DNA of 64,000 bases from assembly GCA_037178975.1 (NCBI GenBank), contig JASJZH010000006.1, positions 3,224,001 through 3,288,000 on the forward strand, read 5' to 3'. How positions within the stretch are numbered: position 1 is the stretch's first letter; every line of letters starts with the position of its first letter. Positions 1 through 10,869 of this stretch are shown here, in pieces. This DNA is from Oscheius tipulae (taxonomy: Eukaryota; Nematoda; Chromadorea; Rhabditida; Rhabditidae). Position numbers and translations under genes: made by a program. The notes under the pieces are model-generated. The model saw only the letters and a program-made list of their open reading frames with translations, did no database searches and was not told the DNA's origin.

Positions 1-114
1 CCTGGAGGATTCAAGGTGATTGTGGATTTTGATGTCACGCAGTCAGCCTATACGGAGAAAAACATTGTACGTCTTCAAGTCATTGGCTATTTCATAACAA
101 TAAATGATTTTTGA
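1..114 (+). CDS. 3' end of an unidentified gene (partial)
   Basis: The first codons of the window are open on the plus strand (PGGFKVIVDFDVTQSAY and on), ending at a TGA at 112-114. All three minus frames contain stops here, so a plus-strand reading is favoured. A possible donor (GTACGT) lies at about 68, so the true last exon may instead continue downstream. An AATAAA lies at 99-104. I do not recognise the family, and too little is present to say what it does. Confidence 0.3.
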   Translation, partial: PGGFKVIVDFDVTQSAYTEKNIVRLQVIGYFITINDF

Positions 115-1533
115 ATTATCCATTCAATACATGAGAGTTTGATCTTGTTATCTCAAAAACAAGTGCAAGTGAAACATTAAGCGAAAACAGTAGCTGTCTT
201 GGAAACAGAACATCAGCACATCCAATTTAATAGCCAGAAACGACATCTCCGGGGAGGTTCGGCAATGCTGTGACCATCAAAGACCTCGTCGTCAACATCT
301 AAAATAAGTATTTTTGAATTGAGACATTTGCACCCGCCTTTCTCATCGGTGGCCACCGAAAAGCAACATAGGCGGGACAAGGCTGATCCAATAAATGCGC
401 AAGGTGAGAACAAGCCAGACATCACGTCGTCGAAGACTGAGACTTTTCACAATCAACCGTTGCTAGGCACTCTGCAACTCCAATAACAATTATTTACCAA
501 AAGTAAACTCGGATAGACTAAAAGTGCTGCTGACACGGAATGACAACGAAAGCGAAAGTCCAGATTCCTTCGATCCGGGTTAGACGGAGATTTGATTCAA
601 ATTTATACTCAAAATTTATACATTGCACATTGAAGCATCTTTGGTTGTCCCAAATAGACACGATGTAACACACGTGATTTGACGACAACAGCCATTTGCA
701 ACTATTTGGCAGCGTATGTTATGATACCCCTGTCCACCTTCCGGTCGGAATGATTCACTGCATAATGTGTGGTGTGCTTTGTTAGCGACCACGGCGCGAC
801 TGTTTGTGATAGGGGTCGATGCCTTCCCTCAATCCTGTCGATTAAATACGAGAGAGTGCTACTTGCTGCCGCTATGAACTGTCAGTTTCTACGCACTCTT
901 CATGGAGTGTTAAATCTCCTTCAAGCCGTGAGTACTGCTCGAAATCGCGTGTGATTTGTTTCAGTGTTTCGGGTTTGCTGCCCTCTTTGCGTGTTCGCTG
1001 ATTTGGAGTGGGAAAAACCTCGCCTTCCAGATAGTCTACGATGTAGGTGACAAACGAGCCAACACGTTTCTCATTTAAGGGATACGGTTGGCAAACAGTG
1101 ATTCTAATTATTCTCATCTTCACTTGGGTAGTTGCTCTCAAAATATTCTTCTCAAGTTTGTTCAAAGATGAGACGCTTATGGAAAGGATCGGCAAAGCCA
1201 AGGTTTCTAGGTACCTCTTCCAAGAATGTTCTCTGCTTTTAGTTACTGATCATCTATTCATTTTGTCTGATACTATTGGTTTTCTCAGCAGCTATGGAAT
1301 CTTGGTATGTCAGCATCGTCACCAAGGATAGTAATTCGTTTGCTCACACTATTTTGAAACCTCGCTTTATAACTGTCATGGCAAGTTTTATCTCTATTTC
1401 TCCAATATCAACATTTCTAGGTGTTCGCCTGGCTCATGGTTTTGGATTACGTCATTGTTATCGGCTTAACTATGTTCTGTACATAAATAGTATTCAATGC
1501 TCATGTTTATCTTCCCGTGTGTCTATCTGCGAT
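115..1533. other. Mostly unassigned region
   Basis: Apart from the weak PX-like stretch, I see no supported gene between the window's first exon and the end of the peroxidase gene. Short open frames on both strands lack recognisable motifs or consistent splice signals. The part from about 1200 to 1533 is probably the 3' flank of the peroxidase gene. Confidence 0.4.
872..1117 (-). CDS. Possible exon with PX-domain-like segment (sorting nexin?)
   Basis: This 81-codon open stretch starts at an ATG and begins MRIIRITVCQPYPL. It then has a strand-like FVTYIVDY and, after a loop, ITRDFEQYSRLEGDL. That spacing resembles a phosphoinositide-binding PX domain, in which an aromatic/valine beta strand is followed by an R-x-F-x-x-[YF]-x-x-L-x-x-x-L element, as in SNX13/14-type sorting nexins. 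No convincing neighbouring exons were found on either side, and the conserved basic and proline-rich parts of a PX domain are missing. It may be one exon of a gene I cannot assemble, a degraded remnant, or chance. It lies downstream of the peroxidase gene on the same strand. Confidence 0.25.
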   Translation of the reverse strand: MRIIRITVCQPYPLNEKRVGSFVTYIVDYLEGEVFPTPNQRTRKEGSKPETLKQITRDFEQYSRLEGDLTLHEECVETDSS

Positions 1534-4463
1534 TTACTCGCGCCACGGTGACAGATCTAGAGACTGCAGACTGTTGCAGGGCACGGCGTTTGCTCCATTG
1601 TCAGTGAAGAATCCGGTGCGGGTGATGCTGTTCAGGCTGAACAAACCATAAGAGAGAAGTAAAGAATGTTACCTTTCAGAGTTGGAGCAGAGTACCCAAG
1701 AAATGGTGACTCGGCGAAGGGCGATGATTTGCTCAGGGGTGAAAGCATTGGTGCTCTCGAAGTAGAAGCGGTCTCCATCTCGAAGGCGTTTGAACTGCTC
1801 GTTGATGATACAGGCGAATGTTGGTCCGACGGCGGCTCCACCTTGCGGTTTCTCGAGAAGACCACCAGCGTAGAGATCGAGCTAAAAGACATATTTTGGA
1901 GGAAAAAAAATTATTGTACAGTGTCCACTCCTCCGGGATAGAGTTGCTTGACGCGGGCTACGACGGCAGGATCGGTTACGTCAGTCCACTGAAATAGTTC
2001 ATTTCGGTAAAAAAAAGACAATGATAAAAATACCTCATCGAAAGAATTGAGTGCTCCGAGTCCGCAATGGCGACGGTAGGCATTGTAGGGCTGGAATCCA
2101 TGATCCCGTCCGCGTTGGAGACTGTTGGTAGCCAGATTGAAGCCACTGTCAGCAACGACATTGGACAATCTTTGAGGGCTTCTGGCAGCGGTGGCGATGA
2201 CTCCTCTGAAGAGAGCAAGCTGATCAAACAAACAGAATTTTTTTACCGCATGACAACGTCCATGTTGTTTGGCTGAAAAGCGGCTCCAGTCTGAACAGTT
2301 CCTTGAGCAAAGGTCATGTGGCTGATAGGGCGGAAGTTGGCATCCATCAGATTGTAGCCCTTCTCCAACATTCCGTGGAGACGGAAGGCAGCTCCGGAGA
2401 ACTCGTTCATGATGGACGGATTGATGCTCGGATCGTAGCCATTGTAGGAGCCAACACGGTTACTGGATCCCAAAAAAGCGGGCAGGAACTCTTGGTATGT
2501 GATGGCCTAGATTGAAACAAGTTGAAAACCAGAACACCTCAAATTTACCTGGATCACTCCTCCGACAATCTTTCGGGTTTCCTCGAAGACACGATCTTGA
2601 TTCCAGCGAGGATTCATTACTCTCAGAGAATTCGAGACAGTGTTGTGGAGACGGAGGAAGTACGTATGCAGAGAATGGAGTCCAATGAAGATTCCCGTGC
2701 GAGCATCACCGGCCAGGATGTTCTGTCCTCTCATCGGAATCATCTGACGCCGGATGTTGCCCTGACAGATTCGTCTCTTTTCAAAGGAAGTTGAGGACAA
2801 ACCGCAAATTGAAGCATGAACCCGGAGCGGAGGTCTCGCAGCATGGAAATATCAGACGAGTAAATGGCACTGCCATCAATGAAAGCCGTGTTTAAGTTCA
2901 TCTGTTCACGAGGTCTACCATTCTGTCCAGTCCCACATTCGGCAACTGAGCGAGTGTAGGCACTGCATTGGAAACGCCTGAGGTGAATATCAACTAGAAT
3001 CAGTTTGAAACTTCACATTGGATCATTTGGGACACCAGGGATATTAGCACAGTTGCCTCCTCGACTGTTGCAGGTACATGAAGAGGCCAGAGCGTTTTGA
3101 GTCACGTCGTGAGCAAGGAACTGAAATGCATCATCGCTGCGTTAAAAATATACATACCTGCCCCCATTGCATCATGAGGCTGCTGGCATTCAAAGAGAAC
3201 GACTGCGATGTTCCCAGAAGGCTGACAGATACTTGGCGGGGATTGGGACGAGATCTCGTAGAGGAACCTAATAGTTAGTGCTCATTATTAGGAAACGTCT
3301 TACTGACAAGCGAGTTGATGCCATCGTCATAGGCACTCGGAAGCAACCGTGGGTAGGGTGTGAAGGCAGCTCCCTATAAAAAAATATTCTTGTTCAAGAT
3401 AAGAAAACTCGCCAGAAGAGGCTGTTCAAGATTGTTGCAAACACCGTCCATGCTGCGGAACTTCTTGTGGAAACAGAGGTTTCGCTTGCAGTCGCGAGGC
3501 ATGTTAGGAGTAGCACAACCAGTACGGCCGACTGAAATTGGCTTGATCATCCTCTTTCTCGGAAACCTTACTTCCAGTCATGACCTGGGGAAGAGATGTA
3601 ACGGGGGCGAACAGAAATTCCATTGGTTGAATCACTGAGCAGCCTTCAGGGAGGGGATCACGAGCGGCTGAAAACCATTTTTTTAAGCTACATCAAAATA
3701 ACCCACGCCTTGATTCCACAGGCAAGACACTGTTCTCGTTGACGACGGGGATCGGCTCCACTGATTGAGATGGTCGTTCAGGAACAACATTCAGCTCTTC
3801 TTCGGCTCCTTTGCAGGCTCCACAAGAAACTTGACAGTTTGGTAGCATCCAAGCAGAGTTTCGGTTACATTCTCCTCGGCTTGACCAGAAGGTGCAAAAA
3901 CGGTTTCTGTCACAGCAATGAGGTTGAAGAGGGTCGCATCTCAGATCTTGAGCCGAGCCACCTGGAACACATGAAAAACAGTTTGAGGGTATTGAAAGCG
4001 CTACTGTATTTCACTATTCTTGTCTAGTTTCATTTTTCTACAAAATGAAGTTATGCTACAATGAAGATTTGTACGGAACTTTGTAAGTATGACTCGATCT
4101 CAAGATGACCTGGGCAGAAAAGATAACAAAGATGAACGGGAACAGATGGACCAGGACTATTATCAAATGGACTCCACTTGTAGGCAAAAGATCTAGAGGC
4201 GGGAGGTGTCAACGATGGGAAGACGAGACTCGAGAGTTAGCGGGCACAGACTGGTGACACCGAGATGCCGAAGAATGGAAAATCTTGAAATCTACGCTAG
4301 CCACATAGAATTGAAAAACGTAATAAATAATAAAATAATAATTTGTAAGGATTGAGCACAGACAAGAGTTAAGTAAGCAAAGCTACAGTTATTTGAACAA
4401 AGATGACTTACAGTGGAAAATTCCCACTCCTAGAAGAAGAAGATAGAGCAGTCCGCTTCCCAT
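1534..4463 (-). CDS. ShKT-domain animal haem peroxidase (SKPO type)
   Basis: This is a secreted haem peroxidase of roughly 700 residues in about a dozen exons. It starts MGSGLLYLLLLGVGIFH, a signal peptide, just after a TCTCAG acceptor. Exon 2 carries a six-cysteine ShKT module (CDRNRFCTFWSSRGEC, then NCQVSCGAC). The peroxidase domain follows, with FHKKFRSMDGVCNN, the distal-His motif WGQ-FLAHDVT, AGDARTGIFIGLHSLHT, FEETRKIVGGVIQ and LQRGRDHGFQPYNAYRRHCGL. The gene ends SLQSLDLSPWRE at the TAA at 1534-1536. ShKT plus peroxidase is the architecture of the C. elegans skpo genes, which act in cuticle/hypodermal defence and H2O2-dependent processes. The usual proximal-His segment RFGH reads RLHG here. 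Intron 1 (about 3962-4411) is unusually long for the gene. The aspartic protease gene lies 240 bp upstream on the same strand. Confidence 0.93.
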
Positions 4464-4703
4464 CCGATGACCTGAGAGGGAAAAGGAGGAAAACTGACAG
4501 TGCGCGCTTTATATATCCTCACGTTGTATTGCGTTACCAGACTAATAACCCAGTTTAAATTTAGACTTTCTTCACAGAACGGCCTACGCGTTTCCTTGAT
4601 CACAGCACACTGACTAAGAGGAAATGGATTCTTCTAACTCTCAACAAACATAAGTATTCGGGAAAAAAACTGTTTGGAGAGTATCTTTATTGGTTGTGTG
4701 AAT

Positions 4704-6107
4704 CTAATTTCCCTTCTGGAGAGATGGAGCGAATCCCATGCGTTGTCTTCCGATGTCGTAGATGTTACAATACTGTCCTCAAGTTTAATTATTGGACAAC
4801 AAATTGTAATGAACCAACTGATGAATGGATCACCAAGGATCCAGGCGGGTCCGAATCCACCAGAGTTGAAGGGGAAGATAGCCATGAGGCAAGTGCCTTG
4901 TCCAGATCCATCCTAAACACTATTTTCTATTTTGCCAACATGAATTACATCAACAATATAATTAACGGGGTCGATGGAATAGGTGGTAGTGCCAATGACC
5001 ACGGTAAGAGGAGGAGGAGTAGCGTTGCAACTAATGGAGTAAGCCTGTTGAAGAATGTGGTACTACAATCTGGATTAAAATTCAGTAATTAGAGCACATA
5101 CAGTAGCTCCTGCAGCCTTAGCCAATCCATCGGTCACAGCCTTGATTCCTCCAAGGAAAGAGGTTCCAGTATCGGAGATTCCCTCAGTGGCATCGCTGTT
5201 GGAGTAGGATCCCAGACCGAATCCTTTGATCTGAAAAACAATTAAGTTTTTTTATTAGAAAACAACCACCTTGAACTGGAAGTAAGTGGCAGAAGAAAGA
5301 GGCTCGTATGCAATAACAGATCCACAGTTCTGGGTGTCAACTGCTCCATACGTGAAAACTCCTCCAGCAGCGGCATTCAGCTTTCCTCTGTGCTCCAGCC
5401 AGACGGTGAAAAGAGGCTGATCAAGAAGACCTTGGTTGATAGCGTTGATGAGAGGAGGAGTCACATAGTCGACAGCGAGAGATGTGAAAGCGAGACCCAT
5501 GATTCCATCAGCAGGATCCGTCTGCCAGTCCTTGGAAATATGGGTAGCAACTCCAAAAGTGGTCTTGGGGATCACCAGCTGGTTCTCATTCACTCCTCCA
5601 ATCTGTAAACTTCCTAAACTTTAGCTGAAAGTGCACATACCCTGACGGTATCCTGCTCGAGAGTTCCTTTGCAGTTTCCAATTCCGTATTGGATAGTGAA
5701 GGCAGTTCCGTTCTGCTTGTAGGTGGAGGACTTGGTATAGTCAAACATATGGTGGCCAGTACAAGAGCTGTCGCATATTGGTCCAGGAACCCAAAGATTA
5801 GCTGATCCAGTGTCCAAAATGATGATAAATTGCTGATCAGGAGTTCCGATAGTGATGTTGCCTACGTATTCGTAATCTCCATAGTCCAAAACCTACAAGC
5901 GCACATAGTTCTAGATTAGCATCAACCTACGGGCTCTGCGAGAGAACTAAGTCTGTGAACTCGAGAATCCTGCAGGTACTGCAAGTATTCTTGAAGTTGA
6001 CCAGACTGGGTGAGTCTTGTTCTCAGAGACGGTCTCCACGTCAGCTTGTGCTGGTAGCTTCCGGCCGCGGCCAAGCCCAAGAAAGAAAGAAGAAGGATGA
6101 ACCTCAT
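4704..6107 (-). CDS. Secreted pepsin-like aspartic protease (family A1)
   Basis: This is a lysosomal or secreted endopeptidase of about 390 residues. It starts MRFILLLSFLGLAAAGSYQH, a signal peptide, one base after a CAGCTTTCAG acceptor, followed by a short propeptide. The first lobe has YVGNITIGTPDQQF and the catalytic Asp in ILDTGSANLWV, then a flap segment FTIQYGIG. The second lobe has ADGIMGLAF and the second catalytic Asp in ISDTGTSFLGG. The end reads GFGPAWILGDPFIR-QYCNIYDIGRQRMGFAP and stops at the TAG at 4704-4706. An intron splits the R codon. Both catalytic aspartates and the conserved C-terminal ILGDPF motif are intact, so it should be active. It resembles the nematode ASP-1 group of intestinal aspartic proteases. 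The start is divergent from the CUB-like gene, with 422 bp between them. Confidence 0.95.
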
Positions 6108-6529
6108 CCTGAAAGCTGAAACTGAGTGGAATTAGATTAAAAAAAAGTAGCTAAATGGGACTGATGCAGTCGGACAAGAGCTGTCCACGATAAGCATCTT
6201 GGGTGTGTGCCTTTCGTTTTATAACTCATTGTAAAGTTCAAGATAACAAAAGTGATAACGGGTTTTCGGCTTCCTCTGAGTTGAATCAGAACTTTTGCAA
6301 AAAACACGACGAGTTGTTTAAATTGTAGTAGTCGTACCAGAAAATAGCGTATAATACAATTAGGTTAGTTCTAAATTCTAGACAGCATAGGAAAATGATG
6401 TCATATTTTGAGTGCTCTGTTAGTTTATCAAATTGTCTATATGCCTCAACTGACTATGCCTATTCCAAGAAGGCGGCTTATCACAAACCAAACAGTTTGC
6501 ACTTCCAAGCTCTGTTCGATAAAGGACCG
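6108..6529. promoter_or_regulatory. Shared intergenic region between divergent aspartic protease and CUB-like genes
   Basis: These 422 bp separate two divergently transcribed genes for secreted proteins and must hold both promoters. Two GATA-type cores on one strand or the other (TGATAA in 'agtgataacggg' and 'cacgataagcat') lie in the half nearest the protease. WGATAR sites drive intestinal genes in nematodes through ELT-2, so intestinal expression is a reasonable inference, not shown. Confidence 0.4.
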
Positions 6530-8468
6530 ATGCAGATTTTTGTTTTACTTTTAGTACTTCCTTCTTCTTCTGCAATTTGGGGTAAGGCGAACTATTTCAT
6601 ATTATGCTTGTTTTACAGAATGCCCAACTAATCCAATTCTTCCTAATAATGCCATTGTTAATACTTTTCCTAGTGGAAACGACTGGCATTATGGTCACAA
6701 AACTAATTGTCAGATAAAAGTAAAGACTGTTTCGATACTATAACCACTTTTTGTAGATATATGTGCCGCCTGGAATGTTTGCAAGTATGACTGTGTCAAC
6801 AATCCCAGGTGCTGGGGACTTGATCAAAGGAGAGAATCAGTTCATTAATGTTGAGTAAGTTGCCTTCACAAAAGTTTCAAATCAGCAGATTTCCTGAAAA
6901 TGCATATAAAATGACAACTGTCGGGGCAGACTATTTTACTTTTACTATCAACAGTCCACAAAATTCCGTAGGAACGTTTCAAACTACCTGGGTATTAAGA
7001 AACGGTATGATTCAAAGTTTCAAAAAATTTTTTGTTCAGTTTCCTTTGATTATACGACTCCTTTAACATTAACCAAAGGACAACAACCGATTGTGGTTCA
7101 GACATATGAGTTGTTCCAAGCGCCACGAATAATCACCTCTCAGATAGGAGACTCGGTAAACAAGTTTAGCTTAAATATAAACTGAAATTGGTTAAGATAG
7201 CAATATCCACTGCCCCGTATGGACGAGTAGCTGGTGATGACTACACTTTATCTGGAACTTTTGTATACCTTGGAAATAGTATTTCTGGTACACCATACAA
7301 ATGGTACAGTTATCGGAAACAAGCATCTTGTTTCAGTCTATTCACGCAAATTGGTGAACAGGCACCCTTAGTAATAGCTAATACAACCGTAACCCTCGTA
7401 TTCCTAACGTCGGAGAGGTACGACGTTGGAGCATTCGCAATCAATTCTTATTCTGGTAAATGGCAATGAAATTTGGTAAAAGTAGTCATTCAGATGTTCA
7501 AAAATACAGTCAGTACCAGTTTCTGTACTATGCCAACTTAGGAACAGCGGAGCGGTTTGTGGTTGATGCAACTAATGGAACCGCGGCAGTGACTCTTTAT
7601 CAGGACGACGCTTCGAAGACCTGCGACTTAGTCAAGAGTTATATTCTACAGGTTTATTTCTACAGATTACGCCTAACAATGTAATAGTATTCGTCTCAAA
7701 ACATTTCGCTCTTCTCTGGCGGCCTACCTTTAAGCTCTAAGCAGCTGATGACAACATATGGGTAAGGTAAAATCTATTTCTCGAACTGTTTTGCGAAAGG
7801 GTTTATTCGTCGGCTGATAATGCGATGCCACAATGGATGCCTGACCGGCTGAAAACTTTTTATTTGACGAGTGGAACTGTCAGCATTATAACGGACCCCC
7901 AAAATAATGGTATTGCACGACAAGATTATAATACATTCACTCAGGAACTTTGACGGCAAATGCTGATCAAGTAGGATTCTTCAAGTCGGCAAATTATCCG
8001 TTTTCGGACAGTAAACAAGACATTACTGTAAATATGATATCAGGTATAGAGAGTGATGTAATTAGCATGTCTATCAGATGTTCCACTGACTCTGACTGTC
8101 ACTTGTGTTGAAATGGATTCTCAAACAAGTATTATAGTCAATACGACTGGTATTCAGAATCCAGGATCCTGCCGGTATTGGAATGTTGCAAATATTCAAA
8201 AATTCTATTCAGATTCACCGCTTCTGGACAAAACTGTTCGATATATGGAACAAACTTTCAGTTTTCAAGTACTAGTACCACGTCACCCTCTACAGGAGGC
8301 CTCGTAAACTACCAGTTCACAGGTAATGGTACCACGGCGACAAATCCATCATCTTCTAAACTTTCATTCATTGGTAGGCACATGTTTCTCAGTCATTACA
8401 TTGTATTTCCAGATCTCCCTTTTCCACTTCTCAGCACAATATTCATTGCTATAAATAAACTCTTTTAA
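6530..8468 (+). CDS. CUB-like domain secreted protein, probably GPI-anchored
   Basis: This protein of about 500 residues is assembled from about 13 short exons. It starts MQIFVLLLVLPSSSAIW, a signal peptide. Exon 2 gives ECPTNPILPNNAIVNTFPSG, with a following CQIKIYVPPGMFASM, typical of the nematode CUB-like family (formerly DUF141). A second related module follows, including GTAERFVVDATNG and DVPLTLTVTCVEMDS, and then a Ser/Thr-rich linker (SSTSTTSPSTGG). The last 20 or so residues are hydrophobic (LPFPLLSTIFIAINKLF) right after a small-residue stretch, fitting a GPI-attachment signal. The stop at 8466-8468 follows an AATAAA at 8453-8458 that lies inside the coding sequence. C. elegans members are pathogen- and toxin-responsive intestinal proteins. 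The biochemical function is unknown. Exon joins kept frame throughout once a TAATAG acceptor was used near 7685. Confidence 0.85.
8453..8458 (+). terminator. Poly(A) signal AATAAA of CUB-like gene
   Basis: This AATAAA lies 8 bases before the stop codon, so the 3' UTR must be very short or another downstream signal is used. Confidence 0.5.
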
Positions 8469-8816
8469 AGTCTTCCCACGCAATCTGTCTTATTTTGTAT
8501 GTTTGCATGTGTTTCATCAATTGAACATTTGAACATTTCTTCTTCGACTGATTGATCAAAACGTTTGCTATTCTGCCATTCTATTATTTCCCCTGTTCTT
8601 TTTGATTCTTCGTTCGGCCTTATATTGCGAATAGAAACATCGATGATAACTTTTTAGCTTGTACACTGACGTGTCAAACAGTTATCAACTGTTGTTCGCA
8701 TGACGGATAGCCAAAGAGCTGATAGTACATAACTGTCCAGCGCAGTTGCCATACGTGTCACCTCATTTTGCCAGAGATTCCTTCTTGTTAAAAACAAAAA
8801 AAACATCTATTTAGCC
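8469..8816. other. Intergenic; acbp-1 upstream region
   Basis: These 348 bp contain no supported gene. The end is a SL-type acceptor (TCTATTTAG) two bases before the acbp-1 ATG. The sequence before it is rich in T and C, with no recognisable element beyond that. Confidence 0.4.
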
Positions 8817-9121
8817 ATGACTCTCTCCTTTGATGACGCCGCGGCTAAGGTCAAGAGCCTTAAAGCTTCCCCAAACAACGACGAGCTTCTCAAGCTTTAC
8901 GCCCTGTTCAAGCAGGTAATTCTGTTTGATCCAATAGGTGATTTCGTGCTCTTTAGGGAACTGTCGGAGACAACAGCACCGATCGTCCTGGTATGTTTGA
9001 CCTGAAAGGAAAAGCTAAGTGGGATGCCTGGACAGAGAAGAAGGGAACCAGCCAAGACGATGCCAAGTCCCAGTACATCCAGCTTGTTGAGGAACTCGTT
9101 GGCAAATACGGTACCAATTAA
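8817..9121 (+). CDS. acbp-1: Acyl-CoA-binding protein (ACBP)
   Basis: This 87-residue cytosolic protein binds long-chain acyl-CoA esters and hands them to membranes and enzymes. It is encoded by two exons (8817-8915 and 8957-9121) joined in phase 0. It begins [19 protein letters not shown], then [33 protein letters not shown] and ends [12 protein letters not shown]. The conserved four-helix ACBP ligand residues (YxxFKQ, the KGKAKWDAW block) are all present and the length is normal. It closely resembles C. elegans ACBP-1. The ATG follows a TTTAG acceptor by two bases, indicating trans-splicing. An AATAAA lies at 9150-9155. A single 41-bp intron is used. Confidence 0.97.
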
Positions 9122-9487
9122 CTATTTCATTGTATCATTAGTCGATGTCAATAAATAATTTCAACCTTTTATAAAAAATTAAAAAGGTGGCCAGTGTTCT
9201 TACATGAAAGATAAATCAAAATTGAAAAACGGTGCGTGATCTTTGGCATGATTAAAATGCAATTCTCAACCCTTTCATAATATGCTTTTAGTTTAATTCT
9301 GAACATCAGTGAATCAATCATAGGGTCAGTCGAACCGCACAGGTTTCTTAGTTATTGCCTTTCCAGTAAACGTAGACACGAAAAAACGCACCTTGATCTT
9401 AGTTTTTTAATCAAAGATTGTCTCCCCTTATCGGTGTGCGTTTTCAAGCATCACAGTGTCAACAATCTGGCTCCTTGTCGTGTGAAG
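9122..9487. other. Intergenic
   Basis: These 366 bp lie between acbp-1 and the F-box gene. They hold the acbp-1 3' UTR and AT-rich sequence. I see no gene or repeat. Confidence 0.4.
9150..9155 (+). terminator. acbp-1: Poly(A) signal AATAAA of acbp-1
   Basis: This canonical hexamer lies 28 bases after the acbp-1 stop codon. Confidence 0.75.
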
Positions 9488-10604
9488 ATGGTTCCTGTTA
9501 CTACTTTTCCCGAGAATCTTCTTCTGTCTGTCATTAACAAGGTACCACTACTTATTCAACTTGCAGTTTATTTTTCAGATGGATGGCAACTCTTTCACTC
9601 GGCTAAGACAGTCTAACAAGAAGTTAAGTGTGTTCATTGAAGCCTCAAGATCTCGTCTCAAAGTTGGGATATTGGGAAATCACCAGCTACATTTAACGAA
9701 TAACGTAAGTAATCTTGACTTTCACTTTAAAGTAGACAAGGTAATTGACATTTATCGGCGGAAGAGAATCAAAATGGACTTCTGGGAAACAGATGCCTCA
9801 ATGAGATCTACTCTGATTGGATTGCGTCCTAAAGTCATTTACTTGGTATCAGTTCCATCTTATTGTACCTTTTTTTCCAGAGAAAACCAATCGGTCCAAG
9901 AGTATTTGAATTCATCCAATACTATAGCCTTCAAAGTTCCTATATTTTCTTCCACGATCTTGAACTTGACATTATTGTTCCCACCTTGATACAACTGACG
10001 CCACATGCAATTCGTGTGAGCAACGACAAAGAAGCTTATAATGATACGCTGTTCAACCTTCCTCAGATTAAGGTATCAGCGCTTGTACTTAACCAAAAAA
10101 GACCACAGGATGCAAAACGAGTAAGGTTTGACTTCTTCCTAGGACTTCACCCAATTACCCATCCGCTTCTGTTGCAAAATGTTCATGAACTTCATATTGG
10201 CTTCACTGCCCCTGCTCCCTTAACTGTTCTCCGCGAACTGATGATAGTTTGTATTTTCAAACCTCTATATACTAATATTTAGAACTTCTGGAACAATCGC
10301 ACTGTTATTGATATTCTGGACCTGTTCACGTTTATTGGCGAGACACCCGAAAATGCCATCAAATTCTTACTTCAAGACATTTTGCATGAGGATTGGGTTC
10401 TTTTGACGGACTTTGGTGCAGAAGAGTTGGGTCAGTACTTCCCCTTCTATGCAGTAAGTAAGATCCTTAACCTAAATTAGAGTATTTTAGAGCTGTGATC
10501 AGAATCCTCACTCTGTTGCGGAAATCATGCAAAAAGAGACCCAAACTATTGGTTTACTAGTTGTCAGCAGAAACAAAATCATGTTCACGGTCAAAAAGAA
10601 GTAA
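9488..10604 (+). CDS. F-box protein (nematode FBXA/FTH-like)
   Basis: This protein of about 345 residues is the likely substrate-recognition subunit of an SCF (Skp1-cullin-F-box) ubiquitin ligase. The N-terminus reads FPENLLLSVINK-MDGNSFTRLRQSNKKL, matching the F-box pattern of a proline followed by two helices with a spaced L/V pattern and a final charged 'R..N..' segment. An intron splits it after VINK. The remainder is leucine-rich with alternating beta-type segments (KVSALVLNQKRP, VHELHIGFTAP), as in the C. elegans FBA/FTH C-terminal modules. It ends GLLVVSRNKIMFTVKKK. An AATAAA lies at 10627-10632. These families expand quickly in nematodes and the target cannot be inferred. I rate the F-box call as likely and the subfamily as uncertain. 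Confidence 0.7.
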
Positions 10605-10626
10605 ACCTTTATCTGTGAGCAATGAC

Positions 10627-10632
10627 AATAAA
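10627..10632 (+). terminator. Poly(A) signal AATAAA of F-box gene
   Basis: This canonical hexamer lies 22 bases after the stop codon. The next gene converges from the other strand. Confidence 0.65.
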
Positions 10633-10869
10633 CATATAATATTTATTTATATCGGGAACCGACTGATTCGGTTGAATATCACAGAGTTCGGGTTGAAGGG
10701 ACTTGTTAAAGAAATCAGTTGCTTCGCTTGTTCTCTATCCCCATTTGAGAATGGATTGGGCGAAAAGGAACTGCTTCTGTAGAATGAAAGTGAAATACAA
10801 GGTTAGGAATGTGGTCATTACATGAGCCCGTTAGTGTATCACAGTGATAATTGGAACATCATTAGCAGA

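Noticed and set aside
213-425. Minus-strand 70-codon frame with several cysteines near the window start
   Set aside because: No motif and no matching splice partners. Considered a chance frame.
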